Translations under genes and position numbers: made by a program | Notes under the pieces: model-generated | Database searches by the model: none | What the model was told of the DNA's origin: nothing | The model's input: the letters and a program-made list of their open reading frames with translations, nothing else | Origin: FEN-1297 sp963787005 | GTDB taxonomy: Bacteria; Bacteroidota; Ignavibacteria; Ignavibacteriales; Ignavibacteriaceae | Assembly (NCBI GenBank): GCA_963787005.1 | Contig: CAWBBX010000088.1 | Location: 5,254-69,253 of the forward strand | Direction of reading: 5' to 3' | DNA: 64,000 bases | Shown here: positions 46,365 to 56,658 of the stretch, one piece after another | Layout: each line of letters starts with the position of its first letter | How positions within the stretch are numbered: the first letter of the stretch is position 1

Positions 46365-46498
46365 CAAGATTTTTATTTTAGAAACTCACCTAATCATGAA
46401 TGCGTAATGTAAGACTTATGAAACGGTTGTATTTCTAACATTTTATTCAAATATTAAGGCTTAATTTTTCTCTTCATATTATAAAGGAGTGATCCAAT

Positions 46499-48511
46499 AT
46501 GGCGGAAAACAATTCACCGGCCTCCGAATTCAAGCCTTATATATCCGCTAAAGATTTCATCCCCGAATTTACTCTGAAAGCGGTTATACTCGGCGCTATC
46601 TTCGGAGTGATATTCGGAGCGTCCTCTGTTTATCTTGGACTCAAAGTGGGTATGACCGTAAGCGCGTCGATACCAATTGCCGTTCTCGCTATCTCGGTAT
46701 TCAAAAAGATAGGCAACGCTACAATTCTTGAAAATAATATTGTTCAGACAATAGGCTCTGCCGGCGAATCTGTCGCTGCGGGTGTTGTTTTCACTATCCC
46801 GGCTCTTTTATTTCTTCCGGGCGGAATGGCGTACTTCCAGTACTTCCAGATATTCGTGCTTGCTCTCGCCGGCGGAATACTAGGGGTACTTTTTATGATC
46901 CCCTTGAGAAGAGCGCTTATAGTAAAAGAGCACGGCACTCTTCCTTATCCCGAAGGCACTGCGTGCGCAGATGTTCTGATAGCCGGGGAAAAGGGCGGCA
47001 ACCTGGCGAAAAAAGTTTATTACGGACTCGGCATAGCATTCCTCTACAAACTTTTTATGTCGATCCTGGGATTGTGGAAGGATGTTCCGACTTTTGTGTT
47101 CGGAAGAAATTCCGCGCTGCCTAACGGTACTATCAACGGCGAGATTACGCCGGAGCTGCTCGGTGTAGGCTACATAATAGGACCGAGGATCGCCGGTATA
47201 ATGGTTGCGGGCGGCGTGCTGTCGTGGATTGTCCTTATTCCGCTTATAACTTTAATGGGAGATAAACTGACGGCCGTGTTTCCTCCGGGAACTAAGCTGA
47301 TTTCCGGAATGTCTCCCAGCGAGATTTGGAACAGCTATATCAGGTATATAGGTGCCGGCGCGGTAACATTCGGCGGACTGGTTACCTTGGTTAAATCAAT
47401 ACCGACTATAGTAAGCGCGTTCTCCGACTCATTCAAAGATATCAAATCTAACAGAGCCAACAAGCAGAACAACGTAGTTGAGAAAGTAGAAAGAACGTCA
47501 AAGGATATTCCGATTTCAATCGTTCTCGGCGGAAGCCTTCTGCTTGTTATCTTCATGGCTCTCATTCCTACAATTCCTACAAACCTGCTCTCGTCAATTA
47601 TGGTTGTTATTTTTGGATTTTTCTTCGTCACCGTATCATCCAGGATTGTGGGTCTAATAGGTTCATCTTCAAACCCAGTTTCTGGAATGACGATAGCTAC
47701 ACTGATGGCTACATCGCTTATATTTGTCGGTATCGGCTGGACGGGCGATGTTTATGAACCGCTTGCTTTGGTGGTTGGTTCTATCGTTTGTATAGCGGTA
47801 GCTAACGCTGGTTCTACTTCGCAGGATCTGAAGACAGGTTACCTTGTGGGCGCTACCCCGATTAAACAGCAGATAGGCTTGATTATTGGCGTGCTGGTTT
47901 CCGTAGTCGCAATCGGATATACCCTGCTGCTTCTCGAGCGCACAGTAGGTATCGGACAGATAACCGCGCAGCATCCAGAGCCTCTTCCTGCTCCTCAGGC
48001 AATATTAATGGCTACGGTTATTAAAGGGCTCCTAAGCCAGAATCTTCCCTGGGCGCTTGTAATAATCGGAATGGGAATTTCTTTGGTGATGGAATTATCG
48101 GGAGTATCTTCCCTGGCATTTGCCGTCGGCGCTTATCTTCCTCTTTCCACAACAACACCCATATTTGTGGGAGGAATTATTAAATGGTTCGTGGATAAGA
48201 GAAAGAAATCAGCAGAGTCTGAAACCGGACCCGGTGCTCTCTTCAGTTCGGGGCTTATAGCCGGCGGAGCGATTACCGGAATTATTGTTGCGGTACTTAT
48301 CGGATGGACTGTCGGACATGATCCCTCGGGAAACCCGGTATCGTTTATTGAAACTGTCCACCGCTCCGTGCTCTCCATTTTCGGAGGCAGCGGTGTAGGA
48401 ACCTTGGCCGATTCTTTGGGCGGCTGGGGCGATGTACTCGGATTAATCTTCTTCGGCCTGCTTTCTTTCATGCTTTATAAGATAGCGATGGGAAAGGAAG
48501 AGAAAGTATAG
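46499..48511 (+). CDS. Oligopeptide transporter, OPT family
   Basis: 670 residues, about 15-16 membrane helices. The first helix AVILGAIFGVIFGASSVYLGLKVGMTVSASIPIAVL carries the OPT-family signature (YxGLKxGxTxxxSIPAA pattern), and the TLPYPEGTACADVLIAGEKGG segment is typical of bacterial OPT members. OPT proteins import peptides, and related YSL members import metal chelates, using the proton gradient. A GGAG ribosome site precedes the ATG. A strong terminator follows. A nearby aminopeptidase supports peptide use (inference). Confidence 0.92.
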   Translation: MAENNSPASEFKPYISAKDFIPEFTLKAVILGAIFGVIFGASSVYLGLKVGMTVSASIPIAVLAISVFKKIGNATILENNIVQTIGSAGESVAAGVVFTIPALLFLPGGMAYFQYFQIFVLALAGGILGVLFMIPLRRALIVKEHGTLPYPEGTACADVLIAGEKGGNLAKKVYYGLGIAFLYKLFMSILGLWKDVPTFVFGRNSALPNGTINGEITPELLGVGYIIGPRIAGIMVAGGVLSWIVLIPLITLMGDKLTAVFPPGTKLISGMSPSEIWNSYIRYIGAGAVTFGGLVTLVKSIPTIVSAFSDSFKDIKSNRANKQNNVVEKVERTSKDIPISIVLGGSLLLVIFMALIPTIPTNLLSSIMVVIFGFFFVTVSSRIVGLIGSSSNPVSGMTIATLMATSLIFVGIGWTGDVYEPLALVVGSIVCIAVANAGSTSQDLKTGYLVGATPIKQQIGLIIGVLVSVVAIGYTLLLLERTVGIGQITAQHPEPLPAPQAILMATVIKGLLSQNLPWALVIIGMGISLVMELSGVSSLAFAVGAYLPLSTTTPIFVGGIIKWFVDKRKKSAESETGPGALFSSGLIAGGAITGIIVAVLIGWTVGHDPSGNPVSFIETVHRSVLSIFGGSGVGTLADSLGGWGDVLGLIFFGLLSFMLYKIAMGKEEKV

Positions 48512-48604
48512 ACGAAGCTTTTGTGACTGGTAAATCTAAATTTACATAACAAAAGACGAATAGATTAAATGGGGAATTCGGCGGCACCAATTGATGCCAA
48601 GAGA

Positions 48605-48644
48605 GAACCATCCGCCAATTATAGGTGGATGGTTCTTCTTTTTT
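48605..48644 (+). terminator. Rho-independent terminator after the OPT gene
   Basis: 12-bp stem GAACCATCCGCC/GGTGGATGGTTC with one G-T pair and a seven-base loop, followed by a T-rich tract. It lies 93 bases after the OPT stop. Confidence 0.92.
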
Positions 48645-49096
48645 GTCAGCCTTGCAATGTTAGGCAATTATTATACATAACAGCAATGGACCGTAACGCC
48701 GAAAATAATTTTTCGTTTTGACCTATTCCAATAAGGACTGGCCGGGTTCAACCTTTTAATCGGATGGGCAAACTATTTCAGCGGAGAGTAATCTCTGGGA
48801 ATGCGGATATTCTCCTCACTTAGTTTTCCGGGAGTTCTCTTCTCTTATTTATTGAGGAAATCGGTAACCGGTCCGGGCAGCCGCGGACTGGAAAACAGCA
48901 TAGCAAAATAATCCGCTAATAATTAAAGTAAAAGCAGACTATCTTTACGGTGAATAATTTTATTTTCAATTCCCGCGCCGATATCGCGCATCATCCGGAA
49001 ATGTTCTCGGGAAATATATATGCCCCGGCAAAGCGTTCTTAATTCCTTTTTAACCATAATATTATTAAGTTAACCTAAAGGATGTAAAGAGGTAGT
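48645..49096. other. Intergenic region without recognised genes
   Basis: About 450 bases between the OPT terminator and the next ORF. Only ORFs under 20 codons are present; no tRNA, repeat or clear promoter was recognised. An AAGAGGT ribosome site just before 49097 belongs to the next gene. Confidence 0.5.
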
Positions 49097-49861
49097 ATGC
49101 TTATTTCAAAGGCCTTCATCTTTATGATACTGTTTGCGGCTGTTTCATTATTCAGCACAACCAGTGCACAGTCGTTCGGTTTCGGCTGTCTGGGGTTCGT
49201 AGGCGGATACGGAGGCTACAGCTATCAAAAATATACCCCAAAAGGATTTAATGATTATATTACCTCGTTTAACTCGGATCATAACGATTCGTCTTTAGCT
49301 CCGATGGGGAAGTTCGGCATAGCCAGGGGATACAGGGTGGGATTAAATTTTTTCAGAGCCAACATTAAGGGGTTCATTCTCACGACCAAAGGTTTTTACC
49401 AGGCATTATCGGAAAAGAAAGAAGCTTATGTAAGTGCCGCCGGCGGATCTACCGTTATTTATGATCTGGAAATGAAAAACTGGGGAGTCGGTATTGATCT
49501 GGGAACCGCGCTTACAGGTGCATTGAGCTGGAAAGTAGTGGATGCCGCGGTGCTGTTCAATACCGCTTCATTCACCAATACGATGAATTCGCCAGGTCCA
49601 ACAACATCTATATTAGAATATAACAGCGATAAAACCTACATAGGCTATTCGGTTGGCACAGGATTCATTCTCGCGATTATTGATAATTATATAAGTATAG
49701 AAGGAATGGCCGGATACACCGCGCTGAAAATCGATAAAATGCAGCTTAGCAACGGAACGATTTTAACGGCCGACGAGAATTCTTCCGAGCCGATGAAGAA
49801 TTTTATTTCCGCGGGCGGATTTAACGCGGTGATTCAGCTGAATATAGGTTTTCCTCTTTAA
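49097..49861 (+). CDS. Hypothetical outer-membrane beta-barrel-like protein
   Basis: 254 residues. The signal peptide (about 1-24, ending TSA|Q) is followed by Gly/aromatic-rich alternating strands (GFGCLGFVGGYGGYSYQKY, YRVGLNFFRANIKGFILTTKGFYQ) and an end FNAVIQLNIGFPL with terminal hydrophobic alternation, all suggesting a small barrel of 8-10 strands. No family recognised. It lies alone between the OPT gene and the aminopeptidase and ends just before a nested palindrome. Confidence 0.75.
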   Translation: MLISKAFIFMILFAAVSLFSTTSAQSFGFGCLGFVGGYGGYSYQKYTPKGFNDYITSFNSDHNDSSLAPMGKFGIARGYRVGLNFFRANIKGFILTTKGFYQALSEKKEAYVSAAGGSTVIYDLEMKNWGVGIDLGTALTGALSWKVVDAAVLFNTASFTNTMNSPGPTTSILEYNSDKTYIGYSVGTGFILAIIDNYISIEGMAGYTALKIDKMQLSNGTILTADENSSEPMKNFISAGGFNAVIQLNIGFPL

Positions 49862-49865
49862 TAGA

Positions 49866-49913
49866 AGCATGGCAGCATGTTTGCATGCATTCATGCTGCA
49901 ATGCAACCATGCT
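49866..49913 (+). terminator. Nested inverted repeat after the hypothetical barrel gene
   Basis: AGCATGG-CAGCATG (49866-49879) pairs with CATGCTG (49892-49898) and CCATGCT (49907-49913), with an eight-base bulge on the right arm; two T then AT follow. It probably acts as a terminator or mRNA end for the upstream gene. Confidence 0.5.
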
Positions 49914-49962
49914 TTATAATTCTCGGCTCAATTATTTAAAATGAGATGGGGCTCTCTTCTAA

Positions 49963-50929
49963 ATGAAATTAACAAAACTCGATCGTGCATCTGTTATAGC
50001 TGTTAAAGACTGTATGGGCGCTAAGCGCGGTGAGAAAATACTTGTCATTACCGATAACGAAAAACGTAAGATCGGGTATTCCATTTACAGTAACGCTAAG
50101 AGATTGGGCTTAGAGTCGCTGTATGTTGAGATGAAGCCGGGATCCGTTAACGGGGAGGAGCCGCCTTTCTATATAGCCGAACTTATGAAGAAGTTCGACG
50201 TAGTTTTCTGTCCCACTTCCAAATCTCTTACTCACACCGACGCCAGAAGGGCCGCTTCCCGCAGGGGGAGTAAGGATAGCTACTTTTCCCGGCATTACCG
50301 AAGAGGTGATGATAAGAGGGTTGAATGCCGATTACGAAAAGATAGCAAGGCTGTCGATTAAGCTTAAAAAGATTCTGGATAAAGCGAAACATGTAAAGAT
50401 AACGGCGCCATCCGGCACCGATCTTACATTCAGCATAGACAAAAGGAAAGCAATAGCGAGCAAAGGACTGTTCCGAAAAAAAGGCGAAAGCGGCAACCTT
50501 CCTACCGGCGAAGCTTTTATAGCCCCTGTTGAAGGTACTGCCGAAGGCATACTGGCTGTTGACGGTTCAATGGCAGGGCTGGGATTGATTAACAAAGCGA
50601 ATCTCAATATTAAGATTAAAAAAGGATTTGCGGAAGATATAACCGGAGGCGCTAACGCCCGCAAGTTGAGAACGATGCTGGATAATGTGGGAAGAGATGC
50701 TAGAAACATTGCGGAATTCGGTATAGGTACAAACGATATGGCTAAGCTGAGCGGAATACTTTTAGAAGACGAAAAAGTGAAAGGCACAATTCATATCGCT
50801 TTGGGAAACAATATAACAATGGGCGGAAGCGTAAATGTTCCTATTCACCTGGACGGTGTGGTTAAGAAACCTACGGTGTACCTTGACGGGAAATTGTTGA
50901 TGCGGAACGGCGAGCTTTTAATATTATAA
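49963..50929 (+). pseudogene. M29-like leucyl aminopeptidase, frameshifted
   Basis: The reading frame from 49963 encodes the N-terminal domain (KLDRASVIAVKDCMGAKRGEKILVITD ... SLTHTDARRAASRRG). It then loses homology at the AGGGGGA run (50263-50269). The +1 frame from 50270 continues exactly as expected (VRIATFPGITEEV ... APSGTDLTF ... EFGIGTN ... HIALGNN ... HLDGVVKKPTVYLDGK) to the stop at 50929. E, H and H-x-D residues resembling M29 metal ligands are intact in the second part. One extra base at about 50269 would explain it. The full product would be about 321 residues. It is either a recent pseudogene or a G-run sequence error. Confidence 0.8.
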
Positions 50930-51357
50930 CTATTATTAATTTTGTAACTTATCACTTGTAAAATCAAAAATCAATAAATTTTTTTTATTTTTTTTCCTGT
51001 CCTTTTCTCTTGTTTATTAGAATAATTTTTTGAAAATTTTTATACGGAAATATCTTTAAGAGGGTTTAAGACTCAGCCGTCAGGGAATCGCCCGGTTATC
51101 TGTGGCAGTTTTAATGGGATGATTTTAAATTCATTTTTTTTAGTTAAATAAAATTTCGGAAAGGTGAGGCTTATTAATTAATTTTTACTCTGCGTATTTA
51201 CCGACTGTAAAACTTAATTTGACAATCAAAGGAAAAAGCATTAGGTTTTTTTTAGGATTAAAAAAATAAATGTTGCACACTAATGTTGGTCCTTTAATTT
51301 TAAAAGCCTGACCTAATTTTTCATGTCTCTCTGGATTTAATAAAGGAGTATTAAAGT
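50930..51357. promoter_or_regulatory. Upstream region of cassette B
   Basis: 428 AT-rich bases without a gene. A candidate -35 TTGACA (51219-51224) is followed after 17 bases by a weak -10 TAGGTT (51242-51247), about 110 bases before the receptor start. An AAAGGAGT ribosome site sits at 51342-51349. A GC-rich patch (51075-51110) has no clear known fold. Confidence 0.4.
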
Positions 51358-54300
51358 ATGAGGTCATTGTTACTCGTAGGCCTTCTAACAATCTTTGCTT
51401 ATATAAGCCTTTCAAATGCCGCTTCCGGTAAAATAACTGGAACCGTCAAAGATGCGAATACAAACGAACCTTTGATTGGTGCGAATATTATCATCGAAGG
51501 TACCACGATTGGAGCCGCATCCAACGTTGACGGATATTACGTTATTCTTAACGTACCGCCGGGGACATACACTTTGAAAGTTTCCATGATCGGTTATGCT
51601 ACCAGTACGATACAAAACGTACAAGTGAACATCGATCAAACAACAAATTTAGACATCCAACTTCACGGAAAATCGATTCAGACTCAGGAAGTTGTAGTTG
51701 TCGCTAAAACTCCGGTCGTACAAAAAGACGTTGCGGCCAGTACCGTTAATATTAGCGCCAAACAAGTTGAGAACCTTCCCGTAGCCAGCATTTCCAGCGT
51801 TGTAGGGCTGCAGGCAGGAGTAGAAACAAACGCCACGGGACTTGTGATAAGAGGAGGCGCCGTTAACGAAACCGGACTGATGCTCAACGGTGTTATGATG
51901 CGTGATGAGCGGACTAACAATCCTTTTATGGGCATAAGCTACACCGCTATACAAGAAGTGCAGGTTCAGACAGGCGGGTTCAGCGCCAAGTACGGCGATA
52001 TACGTTCCGGTCTCGTAAACGTTGTTACAAAAGAAGGAAGCAAAAACAAATATACATTCAGTCTCTTGAGCCAGTATAGAGCTCCGAATCCGAAGCATTT
52101 CGGAATCTCACCAAATTCGGCAAATTCTTACTGGATCCGTCCTTACATCGACGGCGACGTGGCATTTTTCGGCAGCAGCTCTACTAATCCTGCTACTGGA
52201 TTAAGCTACTGGTCTAACACGTACGCAAAACAAAATCCGGAAATTTACAGTCTCTACCAGAACGGTACTTTGAGTAAAACTCAGTACCAGGAGATTCTGC
52301 AGGATTTCGCCAAGCAGTACCCCGATTGGGAGGGATGGGTGGCTTACACTAATAAACTGCTGAATGACAGCGATCCAACAAATGATCTGAGTCCGGAAGC
52401 TGCCAGAAAACTTTTCTTGTATCAGCACAGAAGAGATTTAAACATTGTTAATCCCGATTACGTAATCGACGCTAGTTTCGGCGGTCCTGTTCCAATAGTA
52501 AGCCAATCACTTGGTAATTTGAGGTTTTTCGCGTCTTACAGGCAGACTCAGAATGAATATGTAATTCCGCTTTCCGAACCGGGGGTCAACGATTTTACCG
52601 GCCAGTTGAAGGTTACTTCGAATGTCGGAAAAGGTAAGAAATTAATGGTTCAGGGAATGATAGCACAGTCTACCGGAACCAACGATAACAACGCCGGAAG
52701 CCCGGGCATATTCAGCGGCACCTCTCCTTCGGATATTGCTGGAGGAACCGCCACTTCCACCGGTCCGCTAAGCCGTGTCAGCTACATCGACTCCAGAATG
52801 TTCGCCCCCAACTATTGGGCTCCGAGCACGATTGATTACAATGCTTTCAGCGGAAAATATACCAACGTTATCAGCCCTTCTACGTTTTATGAAATTCAGG
52901 TAAGTCAATTTACCTCTAAATATAAAACCGGTCCCGCGGCTTACAGGGATACGGCTAAGATTTATAAATTCGGCAACAGCTATTATACCGACCAGGCCCC
53001 GACAGGTTTCTGGGAGTACCCATCAACAGCTGTCGGAGGCATGAGGATGAGCGTTGGATTCAGCAACTCGCGCGACAGCAGTACTATCAGCTACTACCAG
53101 GTTAAAGCCGAGCTGCAGAGCCAGATCGACAAGTACAACCAGGTTGAAGCCGGCGGTGAATTCACTTATACAGACAATAACGTACACTATGCTTCGGTTG
53201 ATACATATCTTCCTTCGGGCAGATCGAGATCAACATGGCATACTTTCCCGGTCAGGGCCGCCTTGTACGCACAAGATAAATTGGAGTTCGAAGGAATGGT
53301 TGCAACTCTCGGTTTAAGGCTGGATTATTCTAATCCGGGCGGCGACTGGTACGACTTCAGCCACTATACTTCGGCATTCGAAGCATCTTCTACACCGATA
53401 GATTTTGATACTGTACTTACTGTAATTAAGACAATCAAGCAGCTCGATCTCAGTCCGAGACTCGCTATTGCTTTCCCGATTACAGAGAACAGCAAGCTGT
53501 ATTTTAACTACGGACATTTCAGGCAGATGCCTACTCCGGACAATTTGTATCTTATTAGAAGATATACCGATAACAACCAGGTAACAAGGGTAGCAGATCC
53601 CAACGCGCCTCTTCCTAAAACGATATCTTATGAACTCGGTTACGAGCAGAACTTGTTCGATGAATACCTGGTAAGACTTTCCGGTTACTATAACGATAAA
53701 TCTCTTCAATCGCGTACCATAAATTACATCAGCAGAAACAGCAAAGTTGACTACAATATAGTACAGCCCGACAACTACGGCGATATCAGAGGCTTCGAGC
53801 TTTCTTTATCGAAGAGCCGCGGCAACTGGTTCCAGGGCTTTATTAACTATACATACGAAGTTAGTACTTATGGTAACTTCGGCTATGCTACTTACTACCA
53901 GAACCCGGCCGATCAGACAAGGTACGAAGCTACAACAACTTCTTACTATCAGACAAAACCGGTGCCCCAGCCTTACGCACGCGCTAACATTGACTTCTTT
54001 ACTCCTGTCGATTTTGGACCGGCCTTAGGCAAGACACATCTTCTCGGCGATTGGAGATTGAGCTTCATAGCAAGCTGGCGCTCCGGATATCACTTCACCT
54101 GGGCCGGCGGCAGCAACATTCCGGGTGTTGTAAACAACTTACAGTGGAAGGATTATCAGAATGTGGATCTCAGGGTTACCAAATCATTTAATTTGATGGG
54201 TGTTGATGTTCAGCTTTTCGCCGAGATACACAACTTGTTCAACTACAAGTATATGTCCGGCGGCGGATTTGTTGACGCAAACGACTACTTGAATTATATG

Positions 54301-54558
54301 AAATCACTTCATCTTCCCGCTGGCGCAGTTACCCCGGCGTTCGGTTATGTAAACGTTCCTGGCAGCGATACTCCTGGCGATTACCGTACCGGTCCCTACG
54401 TTCCTTGGGATGTTATTGAAGCGGCACCTGCAGCCCAGAAAGATCAGTGGACTAAGGATAAGGCTTATATAGATATGCCTAACCAGTCGTATTTTACGTT
54501 CCTTAATCCAAGGGATATTTACTGGGGATTGAAACTTTCATTCGCCATCACAGATTAA
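51358..54558 (+). CDS. TonB-dependent receptor with carboxypeptidase-like N-terminal domain (cassette B)
   Basis: 1066 residues. Signal peptide (about 1-20), CarboxypepD_reg-like domain (about 23-104: GKITGTVKDANTNEPLIGANI, NVDGYYVILNVPPGTY), plug (about 120-230: LVIRGGAVNETGLMLNG, GDIRSGLVNVVTKEG) and barrel. Blocks such as RAPNPKHFGISPNSANSYW, TENSKLYFNYGHF and KPVPQPYARANI are shared with the cassette A receptor, so the two are paralogs with diverged extracellular loops. It is the first gene of a five-gene plus-strand run ending at the terminator at 60352. Confidence 0.92.
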   Translation: MRSLLLVGLLTIFAYISLSNAASGKITGTVKDANTNEPLIGANIIIEGTTIGAASNVDGYYVILNVPPGTYTLKVSMIGYATSTIQNVQVNIDQTTNLDIQLHGKSIQTQEVVVVAKTPVVQKDVAASTVNISAKQVENLPVASISSVVGLQAGVETNATGLVIRGGAVNETGLMLNGVMMRDERTNNPFMGISYTAIQEVQVQTGGFSAKYGDIRSGLVNVVTKEGSKNKYTFSLLSQYRAPNPKHFGISPNSANSYWIRPYIDGDVAFFGSSSTNPATGLSYWSNTYAKQNPEIYSLYQNGTLSKTQYQEILQDFAKQYPDWEGWVAYTNKLLNDSDPTNDLSPEAARKLFLYQHRRDLNIVNPDYVIDASFGGPVPIVSQSLGNLRFFASYRQTQNEYVIPLSEPGVNDFTGQLKVTSNVGKGKKLMVQGMIAQSTGTNDNNAGSPGIFSGTSPSDIAGGTATSTGPLSRVSYIDSRMFAPNYWAPSTIDYNAFSGKYTNVISPSTFYEIQVSQFTSKYKTGPAAYRDTAKIYKFGNSYYTDQAPTGFWEYPSTAVGGMRMSVGFSNSRDSSTISYYQVKAELQSQIDKYNQVEAGGEFTYTDNNVHYASVDTYLPSGRSRSTWHTFPVRAALYAQDKLEFEGMVATLGLRLDYSNPGGDWYDFSHYTSAFEASSTPIDFDTVLTVIKTIKQLDLSPRLAIAFPITENSKLYFNYGHFRQMPTPDNLYLIRRYTDNNQVTRVADPNAPLPKTISYELGYEQNLFDEYLVRLSGYYNDKSLQSRTINYISRNSKVDYNIVQPDNYGDIRGFELSLSKSRGNWFQGFINYTYEVSTYGNFGYATYYQNPADQTRYEATTTSYYQTKPVPQPYARANIDFFTPVDFGPALGKTHLLGDWRLSFIASWRSGYHFTWAGGSNIPGVVNNLQWKDYQNVDLRVTKSFNLMGVDVQLFAEIHNLFNYKYMSGGGFVDANDYLNYMKSLHLPAGAVTPAFGYVNVPGSDTPGDYRTGPYVPWDVIEAAPAAQKDQWTKDKAYIDMPNQSYFTFLNPRDIYWGLKLSFAITD

Positions 54559-54583
54559 TTTGAAAACTCAGATTGAGGATTAA

Positions 54584-56626
54584 ATGAAGTTAATTAAAAG
54601 AAATAATATTGCAGCGATTTTAACGTTTGCGGCAATTTTGTTTGCCAGCAGTAAAGTGCAAGCGCAGTACGAGAACAGATGGATGTCCGTCGGTTCGCTG
54701 CAAAGCTGGTACTCCGAGATCGGCTCGGAGATCGAGGAAGGCTACGTAAAAGTTCAGCAGTACGGTCTCCAGTGGCCTGCTATTTATACTTTGCAAGACA
54801 TGCAGGCTGCAAAAGGCTTTTGGATCGGTGCTACAAACTTTACAGACGAAGGCGGAATCAATTGGCCTTATAAAGTAGTTCATGTAGGCCCCAGAGTTCC
54901 CGGAACGGGCGAATTCTTTCCGCAGGAATTTAAGATGGTCAGCAAATTTGATCCGCCTCAGGTTTATGTGGACAACGTCCCGTCATTTCTAAAACCGGTT
55001 GACAACGATGCAGTTGATCCGACCATGAAACCGGACCGTATGCTTATAAACGTAGCCAATACGCAGCTTGGTATAACGATGACGAGAAAGATCTACCAGT
55101 TCAGTCAGCAGAATAACGATAACTATATTATAAGTGATTATACGTTTACTAACACAGGCAATACGAACGGAGATCCCGCCATTGAACTTCCGAATAATAC
55201 TCTCACCGGAGTATATTTCTACTTCCAGTGGAGGCTTGCTATCTGCGCCAACACCGGGTATGAAATTGGGAACGGTACGCGCTGGGGCATGAATACGATG
55301 AACGATGCCAGGGGCGACGGCGCTGCAAATATATCTCTATACGGCGATCCACCCGATCAGAGATTCAGGGCGCAGTTCTCATGGCACGGAAAATTCCCTG
55401 CGTTCTCTCAGTATGATAATATCGGCGGTCCTATATGGACTGTAACCACGGACATCTCGAAAGGAGATACGGTAGGAAGATTGGGAGCTCCGCAGTTTGT
55501 GGGTGTCGTTACATTGCACGCCGATAAATCTGCCGAGGATACTACGGATGATGTAAATCAGCCGTCAACAACCAATTATTTAAGTTCGGATGATCCGAAC
55601 CTTGAATCTAACAACAGCGCCGATAATGCGGATAGAATGTCTTATGAATATCAGACCGCAATAGCGGTCGGACACGAATCACCGCGTCACGCCAACAAGG
55701 TTCAGCCCGACGGTAAATTCGACGAGCCGACAGGCGATCCCGCACTCGGTACTACCGGCGGTTTTTCCATAGCAAACGGCTACGGACCTTATACGCTTAA
55801 GCCCGGCGAGAGTGTTCATATAGTTTTTGCCGAAGCAGCTGCGGGACTCAACAGAGAAACCGCTAAAAGTGTCGGTATTAAATTCAAAAAAGGCGAGATC
55901 ACCGCTAAACAGAAGAACGACTCGGTGCTTACAGGAATGGATTCTCTGTTTCAGACATTCAGAAGGGCTATTAGCAACTACGATAACGGTTTTAATATAC
56001 CGCAGCCCCCGCTGCCGCCTAAATCTCTGAATGTAAACTCGGGCGGAGACAGGATATCGTTGTCATGGTCTCTTTACAGTGCAGATGCAAACATCGACCA
56101 CTTTGAAATCTACCGTGCAACCGGCCAGTACGATTCCACTTATCATCTCTTAACTTCAGTACCGAACGGAGGTACGGATTACACCTACGACGATACTTCT
56201 CCCATACGCGGACTTTCATATTACTATTATGTGACGGCGATCGGGAAGAACGGGCTGCACAGCAGCAGGTATTATACTCAAACATACGACGCGGCAACGC
56301 TCAAGCGTCCTCCTGGACAGTCGATGAGCGATATAAGGGTGGTTCCCAATCCTTATAATATTTCTGCCGCTAAAACCTTAGGATACGGCGATCAGCAGCC
56401 GAACAGGCTTTATTTCTTCAATATTCCGGGACGCTGTACTATTAAGATCTACACCGAGATAGGTGAACTGGTTAAGACGATAGTGCATACGGACGGAAGC
56501 GGCGACGCTTACTGGGATTCCGTAACTTCGTCGAACCAGCTCGTAGTCAGCGGTATTTACATTGCCATTGTACACAACGACGCAACCGGCGAACAGAAGA
56601 TCGTCAAATTTGTAATAATTAGGTAA
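54584..56626 (+). CDS. Large secreted FN3-containing partner protein (cassette B)
   Basis: 680 residues, homologous along its length to the cassette A protein at 43818. Signal peptide (about 1-27, ending VQA|Q), a unique N-terminal region starting RWMSVGSLQSWYSEIGSE with the TMTRKIYQFSQQNNDNYIISDY segment, FN3 (about 473-560: NVNSGGDRISLSWSLY) and a T9SS-sorting-like C-terminus (about 575-680: IRVVPNPYNI, IKIYTEIGELVKTI, KFVIIR). No catalytic motif recognised. It lies 25 bases after the receptor gene, the place where a SusD would lie in a SusCD pair. Confidence 0.8.
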   Translation: MKLIKRNNIAAILTFAAILFASSKVQAQYENRWMSVGSLQSWYSEIGSEIEEGYVKVQQYGLQWPAIYTLQDMQAAKGFWIGATNFTDEGGINWPYKVVHVGPRVPGTGEFFPQEFKMVSKFDPPQVYVDNVPSFLKPVDNDAVDPTMKPDRMLINVANTQLGITMTRKIYQFSQQNNDNYIISDYTFTNTGNTNGDPAIELPNNTLTGVYFYFQWRLAICANTGYEIGNGTRWGMNTMNDARGDGAANISLYGDPPDQRFRAQFSWHGKFPAFSQYDNIGGPIWTVTTDISKGDTVGRLGAPQFVGVVTLHADKSAEDTTDDVNQPSTTNYLSSDDPNLESNNSADNADRMSYEYQTAIAVGHESPRHANKVQPDGKFDEPTGDPALGTTGGFSIANGYGPYTLKPGESVHIVFAEAAAGLNRETAKSVGIKFKKGEITAKQKNDSVLTGMDSLFQTFRRAISNYDNGFNIPQPPLPPKSLNVNSGGDRISLSWSLYSADANIDHFEIYRATGQYDSTYHLLTSVPNGGTDYTYDDTSPIRGLSYYYYVTAIGKNGLHSSRYYTQTYDAATLKRPPGQSMSDIRVVPNPYNISAAKTLGYGDQQPNRLYFFNIPGRCTIKIYTEIGELVKTIVHTDGSGDAYWDSVTSSNQLVVSGIYIAIVHNDATGEQKIVKFVIIR

Positions 56627-56658
56627 ACAGATAATAGTACACTAAGAAGAGTATTATA

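Noticed and set aside
50930..51357. Possible riboswitch before cassette B
   Set aside because: A GC-rich patch was inspected for cobalamin and cyclic-di-GMP motifs; conserved cores were not found.
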